A stretch of DNA of 64,000 nt from CAYZMS01 sp964479625. GTDB lineage: Bacteria > Bacteroidota > Bacteroidia > Chitinophagales > Saprospiraceae. Shown here piece after piece: positions 58,663 to 64,000 of the stretch. Every line of letters starts with the position of its first letter. The stretch's first letter is position 1. The stretch is from NCBI GenBank assembly GCA_964479625.1, contig CAYZMS010000003.1, positions 1 through 64,000 on the forward strand. Direction: 5' to 3'. The position numbers and the translations under genes are program-made. The notes beneath the pieces were generated by a model, which ran no database searches, was not told where the DNA came from, and saw nothing but the letters and a program-made list of their open reading frames with translations.

Positions 58663-59874
58663 TTATTCCTTTAAAGTGGTTTCCACCACTATATCGCCGT
58701 GTAAGGTACGGTGTACCGGACATTTATCCGCAATTTCAAGTAACCGTGCCTTTTGAGTTGGATCTAGTTCACCGCGAAGTTCGATAAGGCGGCTAAAATG
58801 ATCGATCTTACTTTTTGAAGCCTCGGTATCCTGCATATCCTTGGCATAATCCTTTAAATGATCAAGGTGTACAATAACCTCCTTTAGGTCCCATTTTTTT
58901 CGGCGGGCATACATTTTCAGGGTCATAGCGGTACAGGCACCAAGGCCCGCACTGACCAGGTCATAGGGGGTCGGTCCGTAGTCATTACCGCCGATCTGTG
59001 GGGGTTCGTCGGCAATCAAGCCATGATGTCGAACCATGATATCGGTGGTAAATCCTTCGCCTTTTAGCCGGACGGCTACTGCTCTTTCTGCTTTTAATTT
59101 TTCCTGTTCGGGCTGATCGATGTAGCGCATGGCCCATGCGCCAATCAAGCCTCCTACATACATGGAATCTTGCTTTTTTGAAAGCAGGTGGTCTGCTTCA
59201 TCCAAGGAGATGAAGCTTTTTGGGTGGCGGGCGGCTTTATAGATCTTTAAAGCATTTTCGATGCTAACTGTACCGTCTATAGGGGAGTGCATGATCAAAA
59301 GAGCCCGGTTAAGGTCATGAATCCGGTCGATCATCCTGTTGTCCCGGATATCTTCAAGGAATTGTTTTTTAATGGTGAAGGGCCGTCCGCCGATCGAGAC
59401 CTCGGCTTCTCCCTTTGCTTCAATATCCTCTACACCTGTGGAGATCAAATGGCTGACATGTTCAGGATCAAAGGGCGCCCCTATGGTAGCCACTGCTTTA
59501 ACGGATGGTAGATCATAGGCGGCACGGATCACGGCAGCCCCGCCCAGAGAGTGCCCCACCAAAATCGTCGGCGGCTGGTAATGCTCTTCCATAAACGTTG
59601 CAGCAGCGATAATATCCTGAAGATTAGACGTAAAGTTGGTATCTGCGAAATCGCCTTCACTCTCCCCCAGGCCCGTAAAGTCAAAGCGCAAAACAGCAAC
59701 TCCCCGAATAGTCATTGCCCTGCTGATATTCCGAACGGCGGAAAGGTTCTTATTGCAGGTAAAGCAGTGGGCAAACAGTGCATAGGTATGCGGGTGTTGA
59801 TTGACCGGTAACTCCAGACGCGCGCTTAATTGCTCTCCCGAAGCAGAAGTAAAATAGACTTTTTCGAATTGCAT
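58663..59874 (-). CDS. Alpha/beta hydrolase-OsmC fusion protein
   Basis: A 403-residue bifunctional protein. Residues 1 to about 255 are an alpha/beta hydrolase with the nucleophile elbow ILVGHSLGGAA, FDFTGLGES, and a late Asp/His pair in HSPIDGTV and DEADHLL. Residues about 265-403 form an OsmC/Ohr-like domain with DLVSAGLGACTAMTLKMYA and the second Cys in IADKCPVHRTL; the pair of Cys marks peroxidase activity toward organic hydroperoxides. This fusion is a known family. The start MQFEKVYF (59874) is preferred; an upstream ATG adds 16 residues. The malic enzyme gene follows on the same strand. Confidence 0.93.
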   Translation of the reverse strand: MQFEKVYFTSASGEQLSARLELPVNQHPHTYALFAHCFTCNKNLSAVRNISRAMTIRGVAVLRFDFTGLGESEGDFADTNFTSNLQDIIAAATFMEEHYQPPTILVGHSLGGAAVIRAAYDLPSVKAVATIGAPFDPEHVSHLISTGVEDIEAKGEAEVSIGGRPFTIKKQFLEDIRDNRMIDRIHDLNRALLIMHSPIDGTVSIENALKIYKAARHPKSFISLDEADHLLSKKQDSMYVGGLIGAWAMRYIDQPEQEKLKAERAVAVRLKGEGFTTDIMVRHHGLIADEPPQIGGNDYGPTPYDLVSAGLGACTAMTLKMYARRKKWDLKEVIVHLDHLKDYAKDMQDTEASKSKIDHFSRLIELRGELDPTQKARLLEIADKCPVHRTLHGDIVVETTLKE

Positions 59875-60116
59875 AATACTTGGATTAGGTGTTGATTTGA
59901 ATCTAAACATTATTACCGTCACCTCTGGTTCAGAAACTGCTTTGGGTAGTCCTGGTGGCGACAGTTTTTGGTATGAAATCCAGCAGGAAATAGTCGGGAA
60001 GTAAAGTGGATAAACATTTTGTTTAAATTTATAAAGTCAATGATCTCTAGTATTGATGATTGGTAGCTCAGCTACATTTTACCCGCATTATTGTAAACAC
60101 CAAACACCTTTATCCA

Positions 60117-60644
60117 ATGAGAACCTTATTGATCGTTTTATTGCTTCTGGTTATTATTATCGGGTTAATAGCCATCATTGTTCCCAAAAAAGCAAGCCTG
60201 GAACACAGCATTTTTATCCAGGCCAGTCCGGAGAATGTATATCCTCATCTGGTATTTTTTGAAAAAAGAAATGCCTGGTACCCCTGGTACAAGCTGGATC
60301 CTGATATCGAAACCACTACAGAAGGAACCGATGGCGAAGTGGGTTCCATCTCGAGCTGGAAAGGCAACAACAAAGTAGGGGAGGGATATCAAAAGCTTAT
60401 TTTGTCACAGCCCTATGAACGGGTAGAGCATGAGCTTGAATTCATAAAGCCATTCAAATCAGAAGCCAAGGCTTACCATACCCTGACCAGAGAGGCAGAT
60501 GGAACCCGCGTGACCTGGGGGTTTGAAAGTCCAATGCCAGTCCCTTCCAATATTTTTGCCTTTTTTATGCAACTGGAAAAGAACCTTGCCAAGAATTACG
60601 ACAAAGGCCTTGCAGAACTTAAAAAAATCGTAGAAAAAAAATAG
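60117..60644 (+). CDS. SRPBCC-family (START-like) membrane-anchored protein
   Basis: A 175-residue protein with an N-terminal helix (MRTLLIVLLLLVIIIGLIAII) followed by a polyketide cyclase/SRPBCC fold: HSIFIQASPENVYPHLVFFEKRNAWYPWYKLDP, GSISSWKGNNKVGEGYQKL, and RVEHELEFIKPFKSEAKAYHTL. This domain binds hydrophobic ligands. The start at 60117 is preferred since it opens the helix. Function unknown. Its terminator is at 60652. Confidence 0.8.
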   Translation: MRTLLIVLLLLVIIIGLIAIIVPKKASLEHSIFIQASPENVYPHLVFFEKRNAWYPWYKLDPDIETTTEGTDGEVGSISSWKGNNKVGEGYQKLILSQPYERVEHELEFIKPFKSEAKAYHTLTREADGTRVTWGFESPMPVPSNIFAFFMQLEKNLAKNYDKGLAELKKIVEKK

Positions 60645-60651
60645 GTTAAAA

Positions 60652-60686
60652 AAGAATGTGTTTTGTAACCGGCAAAATACATTCTT
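60652..60686 (+). terminator. Terminator of the SRPBCC gene
   Basis: Arms AAGAATGTGTTTTG and CAAAATACATTCTT (14 bp with one G-T wobble) around a 7-nt loop, followed by CCTTTTCT, 8 nt after the stop. Confidence 0.7.
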
Positions 60687-60755
60687 CCTTTTCTAGCCTG
60701 GTTTAAAACTACTCAATAGCCAATTAATTTGATAATTTAGACTTTCAAACGAAGA

Positions 60756-60811
60756 GCAGCCGGTTGTGGCACCTTAATCAGTAAGGAAAATTCGGATTAA
60801 AGTGCTGCTGC
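60756..60811 (+). promoter_or_regulatory. Structured leader before the HD/Pycsar-type gene
   Basis: Three stacked stems can form: GCAGC/GCTGC (60756-60760 with 60807-60811), GCAC/GTGC (60769-60772 with 60802-60805) and TTAATC/GATTAA (60774-60779 with 60795-60800), closed by a 15-nt loop. It ends 47 nt before the start codon. Whether it is a regulatory RNA or chance folding is open. Confidence 0.35.
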
Positions 60812-60858
60812 GTGCCAGGTTGACCAATCCGAGCGGTTTCGGATCTTAATTATCAATT

Positions 60859-62073
60859 ATGGATCAGGCAAGTGTGTCACCTATCTTAAAAGCAGCAGAG
60901 GAACGGGTTGAGCGCCATTATGAAGAGAAGGTAGACGAACTAAAATACGTTTATCACAACTTTCAACACACGCTGGATGTAGTTGAGGTAACGCAAACTA
61001 TTGCTCAGGGGTATGAGCTTTCCGAACGGGATATGGAGGTGCTTCAGCTGGCAGCCTGGTTTCATGATACCGGCTACGATGAAGGTGCTGAGGGACATGA
61101 ACAAAGGGGGCAGCACTATGCTCGTGCTTTTCTGACTGCCCAGAGCTACTCCGAGGGGGATATTCAAACCGTAGAACGGCTTATCGAAGCTACCCACTTT
61201 GATTATACGGCCCCTAAGGATCTTTTAGAGGAGATCATAAAGGATGCAGACTACAGCCACCTGGGCAGCAACCAATACTGGGACCGTTGTAGCCGGGTGC
61301 GACAGGAAATGCTAATGACCCAACAAACCTTTATGTCAGAAGCAGAGTGGCTGCGTTTTGAACTGGATTTTATCCAGCATCATCAATTCTACACTGAGTA
61401 TGCCCGGGAGCTTTTCGAAGATCGGAAGATCAAGAATATCAAGCAGCTTCGAAAACAACTCCTGCGCATCATGCCGGAATTGAAAAAACCAAAGAAAAAT
61501 AAGCCTTCCGCCAATAAAGATGCTGAACTAAAGGAACTCAACCTTGGACGTGGGGTAGAGACTATGTTTCGAGCCACCTACCGAACACATGTCAACCTCA
61601 GTTCTATTGCTGATAATAAAGCAAATATCATGCTGAGTATCAATGCTATTATAATCTCCATTGTAGTGTCCAATCTGGTGCCAAAATTCTCTACCAACCC
61701 TTATTTGGTTATCCCTACCTTTGTATTACTAAGTGTATGCCTGACAACTTTGGTTTTTGCCATTCTGTCTACCCGTCCTAAGGTGACTGAAGGGAAGTTT
61801 ACCCGCACTGATATTGAAAGCAAACGTTCCAACCTGCTTTTCTTTGGGAATTTCTACAAAATGGATATTAATGACTTCCATTGGGGGATGATGGAAATGA
61901 TAAAGGATAGCGATTTTCTTTACAGTTCCATGACCCGGGACCTGTACTACTTGGGGGTGGTTCTGGCTAAAAAGTACCGCTACCTTCGTATTTGCTATAA
62001 TATTTTTATGTACGGCTTAATCCTGGCGGTTATCCTTTTTGCAGTAAGCTACCAATCCTACCATGCGAAGTAA
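60859..62073 (+). CDS. HD-domain protein fused to Pycsar-effector-type (DUF5706) membrane domain
   Basis: A 404-residue protein. Residues about 10-180 are an HD phosphohydrolase: YHNFQHTLDV (His33, His37), AAWFHDTGYD (His69-Asp70), EATHFDYTA and IIKDADYSHLG (Asp129). A Lys-rich linker (about 205-235) leads to a membrane domain matching DUF5706, now called the Pycsar effector domain: TYRTHVNLSSIADNKANIMLSINAIII, YLVIPTFVLLSVCLTTLVFA, YYLGVVLAKKYRYLRICYNIF and a last helix to YQSYHAK. In Pycsar systems such TM effectors answer cCMP or cUMP. No cyclase gene is adjacent. The HD domain may hydrolyse a nucleotide signal. Confidence 0.85.
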   Translation: MDQASVSPILKAAEERVERHYEEKVDELKYVYHNFQHTLDVVEVTQTIAQGYELSERDMEVLQLAAWFHDTGYDEGAEGHEQRGQHYARAFLTAQSYSEGDIQTVERLIEATHFDYTAPKDLLEEIIKDADYSHLGSNQYWDRCSRVRQEMLMTQQTFMSEAEWLRFELDFIQHHQFYTEYARELFEDRKIKNIKQLRKQLLRIMPELKKPKKNKPSANKDAELKELNLGRGVETMFRATYRTHVNLSSIADNKANIMLSINAIIISIVVSNLVPKFSTNPYLVIPTFVLLSVCLTTLVFAILSTRPKVTEGKFTRTDIESKRSNLLFFGNFYKMDINDFHWGMMEMIKDSDFLYSSMTRDLYYLGVVLAKKYRYLRICYNIFMYGLILAVILFAVSYQSYHAK

Positions 62074-62090
62074 ACCCGAGGTATAAAAGG

Positions 62091-62390
62091 CTATCTTTTG
62101 GAGATCCTGTTACCAGTTATTTGTTTTTGACGACTGGATTTGAAGCGTAGCGCTGTTGGTGGCCCTTTCCTTTTGTGTTTGGTAGAACGCCCCTGAACCC
62201 GGGCTCGCCATTTTTTAAAATTCCGGGGGTGCATTTCCCTGCGCATAATTTGAATGACATCTCCCTCGGGAATCCCAAATTGGGCTTCAATTGCTTCGAA
62301 AGGCGTTCGGTCTTCCCAGGCCATTTCAATAATGCGATCCAGGGCAAGTTGGTCCAGCTGGTATTTTTTTGTAATTTTCACGGATACCAT
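62091..62390 (-). CDS. DUF2805/TIGR03643-family protein
   Basis: A 99-residue basic protein with the hallmark LDRIIEMAWEDRTPFEAIEAQFGIPEGDVIQIMRREM split by short turns, then PRNFKKWRARVQGR. The family is small, conserved in Bacteroidota and some other Gram-negatives, with a helix-turn-helix-like appearance but no known function. The start codon overlaps that of the divergent DUF2007-like gene within one CATG (62388-62391). The tail is Lys/Arg-rich, suggesting nucleic acid binding. Confidence 0.82.
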   Translation of the reverse strand: MVSVKITKKYQLDQLALDRIIEMAWEDRTPFEAIEAQFGIPEGDVIQIMRREMHPRNFKKWRARVQGRSTKHKRKGPPTALRFKSSRQKQITGNRISKR

Positions 62391-62817
62391 GTTTTCTTCC
62401 CTCCATAACGACCAAACTATTGTTGCGGTTCGATTTTTTGAATCCGAAACCGCCGCCCGTCTTTTCGCTGCCAGGTTGCAGCAGGAGAACATTCCCTGCT
62501 TTTTGTCTAATGCTAATATGGCTTCCGTTCTCCCTTTACAAAACACCTCTGTTGGCTTACATGTAAAAGCGGAAGACCAGGTAGAGGCGGCGCGATTGAT
62601 CGCCCGCCTGGAGGCAGAAATGGAGCAGTCGCCTGACCTTTCCTATCGGGAGGCTACCAAAGAAGACATTATTTACCTTCAAACCCTGAAGGAGAGACAA
62701 AGTAAGAGGTTCCCTGCAATTCTGGGAGGCAGTCTATTGATAATGAGTGCATTGTTGCTGCTTCGGGCGCTCTTCCGGGCCTTGGGTTGGCTGGATACCA
62801 GCCTTGCGCCATTTTGA
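62389..62817 (+). CDS. DUF2007-like protein with C-terminal membrane helix
   Basis: A 142-residue protein. The N-terminal domain, VAVRFFESETAARLFAARLQQENIPCFLSNANMA and then VGLHVKAEDQVEAARLIARLE, fits the DUF2007 (ferredoxin-like) fold. A C-terminal hydrophobic segment, PAILGGSLLIMSALLLLRALF, anchors it. Its ATG is within the CATG shared with the divergent DUF2805 gene, so each gene's promoter must lie in the other's coding sequence unless a leaderless or internal start is used. Function unknown. Confidence 0.75.
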   Translation: MFSSLHNDQTIVAVRFFESETAARLFAARLQQENIPCFLSNANMASVLPLQNTSVGLHVKAEDQVEAARLIARLEAEMEQSPDLSYREATKEDIIYLQTLKERQSKRFPAILGGSLLIMSALLLLRALFRALGWLDTSLAPF

Positions 62818-62842
62818 ATGTTTCTCAATTTTTAATAAACTG

Positions 62843-62997
62843 TAAATTTATCATTAATCACCTGAATGGTAATGCCTCCTCCAACTATGTGGGAGGCTAT
62901 GGTGTCTCCGTTCCGTCTTAATCACCGTAAACCAAGATACCTTTTTGATTCATAATGGCTTTTGGTGGCGCTCCTCACAGGAGCGTCACTTTTTTTT
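62843..62997 (+). promoter_or_regulatory. Leader with tandem hairpins before the flavoprotein gene
   Basis: TAAATTTA (62843-62850) is a near-perfect -7 element. Downstream are hairpin 1 (GCCTCC/GGAGGC, 62874-62897), hairpin 2 (GGTGTCT/AGATACC, 62901-62941, followed by five T) and hairpin 3, a strong terminator (arms GTGGCGCTCCT and AGGAGCGTCAC, 62965-62989, followed by eight T). CTCCT in hairpin 1 could pair with AGGAG in hairpin 3, so alternative folding is possible. The simpler reading is that hairpin 3 ends the DUF2007 transcript. Confidence 0.45.
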
Positions 62998-63068
62998 AGC
63001 ATTAGGTTTCCTGACGCTTTCCTGGCAATTGGTTTATAACGAAATCCATACCTTTCCGAAAAAATCAG

Positions 63069-64000
63069 ATGCGATCCGATATTTGCATCCTGGGAGCAGG
63101 GCCAGGTGGAGTGGCCACCGCACTCCGACTATCCTACCTTGGTATCCCTTCTGTATTGATCGATAAAGCGGAGTTTCCGCGGGATAAGATTTGTGGAGAT
63201 GCCATTAGCGGTAAAGTAACCACCCTTCTCAACCGGCTGGATCCCGAGATCCTGCAACGGTTTAATGCCGAGCCCGTCCAGGTGGACATCTGGGGCGTTC
63301 GATTTGTTGCTCCTAATTCGAAGGTAGTGGATATCCCTTTTAAAGAACACTACATTCGGGATGCCCATAATGCGCCGGGCTATGTTTCAAAACGAGTGGA
63401 CTTCGATAACTTTTTAATTGAAGAGGTAAAACGTCGACCTGATATTCGCTTTTTCCCGGGAACAGAGATCACCCAAATTCGACGAACGGGTGAGGGGTTT
63501 CATGTGCAAACCGCAGACGGGCAGTTTGCATGTTCCTCCCATTTGCTGATCATGGCGAATGGCGCACATTCCAGATTTAGTCGAACATACGCCGGATTGG
63601 AAAAAGACCCTGCACATCACGCAGCGGCAGTCAGAGCTTATTACAAGGGAGTGACCGGGTTTTCGAAAGAAGAATTTATTGAGCTCCATTTTCTAAAAGA
63701 GCTTACTCCGGGCTATTTCTGGGTGTTTCCATTGCCTAATGGGGAGGCAAATGTAGGTTTGGGGATGCGTTCCGATTTCGTAAAGAAGCGTAGTTTGAAC
63801 TTGCGGGAGTGTTTCCTGGATGTAATTGAAAACCATCCGAAAATTGCTCCAAGGTTTAAGGCGGCAACCCTGGCTGGTAAGGTGGAAGGGTATGGATTGC
63901 CACTGGGTTCGAAAAAACAGCCTGTTTCCGGCGATCATTTTATGCTGGTGGGGGATGCTGGCCACCTGATCGACCCCCTTACCGGCGAGGGAATTGGAAA
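63069..64000 (+). CDS. Geranylgeranyl-reductase-type FAD-dependent oxidoreductase (3' truncated by window)
   Basis: At least 310 residues of a flavoprotein running off the window. The N-terminus MRSDICILGAGPGGVATALRL has the Rossmann GxGxxG for FAD. Further motifs are LIDKAEFPRDKICGDAISG (CGD, typical of the geranylgeranyl reductase/RebH-like subgroup), LLIMANGAHSRFSRTYAG, GYFWVFPLPNGEANVGLGM and the second FAD motif MLVGDAGHLIDPLTGEGIG at the very end. The family reduces or hydroxylates isoprenoid or aromatic substrates. Start chosen at ATG 63069 because it opens the FAD motif. It follows a leader with strong hairpins. Confidence 0.9.
   Translation, partial: MRSDICILGAGPGGVATALRLSYLGIPSVLIDKAEFPRDKICGDAISGKVTTLLNRLDPEILQRFNAEPVQVDIWGVRFVAPNSKVVDIPFKEHYIRDAHNAPGYVSKRVDFDNFLIEEVKRRPDIRFFPGTEITQIRRTGEGFHVQTADGQFACSSHLLIMANGAHSRFSRTYAGLEKDPAHHAAAVRAYYKGVTGFSKEEFIELHFLKELTPGYFWVFPLPNGEANVGLGMRSDFVKKRSLNLRECFLDVIENHPKIAPRFKAATLAGKVEGYGLPLGSKKQPVSGDHFMLVGDAGHLIDPLTGEGIG

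Noticed and set aside
62945..63166. 73-codon plus-strand ORF across the last terminator
   Set aside because: It runs through a strong hairpin terminator and overlaps the true flavoprotein start in another frame; composition is not protein-like.
1..64000. CRISPR arrays, tRNA, rRNA, insertion sequences, prophage
   Set aside because: No regularly spaced direct repeats, cloverleaf sequences, transposase motifs or phage structural genes were recognised by eye; short or degenerate elements could still have been missed.

Overview
The window looks like chromosomal DNA from a free-living member of the Bacteroidota, most likely the Saprospiria/Lewinella side of the phylum (the phylum is well supported, the class is inference). 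The reasons are a very large SprA (type IX secretion translocon), GldB, PorT-like and DUF6089-type outer-membrane barrels, a three-gene parvulin/SurA set, an ECF sigma factor of the usual Bacteroidota type, promoters with the phylum's TAnnTTTG -7 element, and almost no Shine-Dalgarno sequences. No rRNA, tRNA, CRISPR array, insertion sequence or prophage was recognised.

Layout. 1-6.5 kb: MltD-like muramidase, a DUF937 protein, tatA, a 2-oxoglutarate/Fe(II) oxygenase, gldB, a PorT-like barrel and nadC. 6.5-18.2 kb (minus strand): a 52-residue membrane protein missed by length cut-offs, pyrD, an OmpR-type response regulator with its histidine kinase, sprA and ruvA. 18.3-24.5 kb: purD, the PPIase/SurA trio and an ECF sigma factor. 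24.5-26.2 kb: two paralogous Xre-type regulators around a YtxH-like protein.

26.2-49.4 kb is an accessory-looking island for sulfane sulfur and metal handling: a thiol-dioxygenase/methyltransferase fusion, thioredoxin, a split YeeE/YedE thiosulfate-type transporter, a porin, a DUF2202 ferritin-like protein, a CzcA-CzcC fused heavy-metal efflux pump with its adaptor, a VIT1-type metal transporter, a DUF3365 haem protein, two CstB-like persulfide dioxygenase-rhodanese fusions, two single-domain rhodaneses, a CBS-pair protein, a SulP transporter and an Lrp/AsnC regulator. 49.5-64 kb returns to mostly housekeeping and membrane genes: DUF6089 barrel, ruvC, a flippase-like protein, DUF3108, DUF4230, two POT peptide transporters, malic enzyme, a hydrolase-OsmC fusion, an SRPBCC protein, an HD-domain/Pycsar-effector-type fusion, DUF2805 and DUF2007 proteins, and the start of a geranylgeranyl-reductase-type flavoprotein cut by the window end.

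The most interesting result is regulatory. In front of the sulfur genes a Crp/Fnr-type dyad (TGAC-N4-GTCA or a close variant) recurs seven times, and each copy is followed at exactly 23 or 24 nt by a TAnnTTTG-like -7 element. That is the geometry of an activator replacing the -33 box. One copy faces both ways, toward the dioxygenase-methyltransferase gene and the thioredoxin/YeeE operon. The proposed regulator is not encoded in the window. The second persulfide dioxygenase gene also carries a terminator-like hairpin and a perfect 12-2-12 ArsR/SmtB-type palindrome in its leader.
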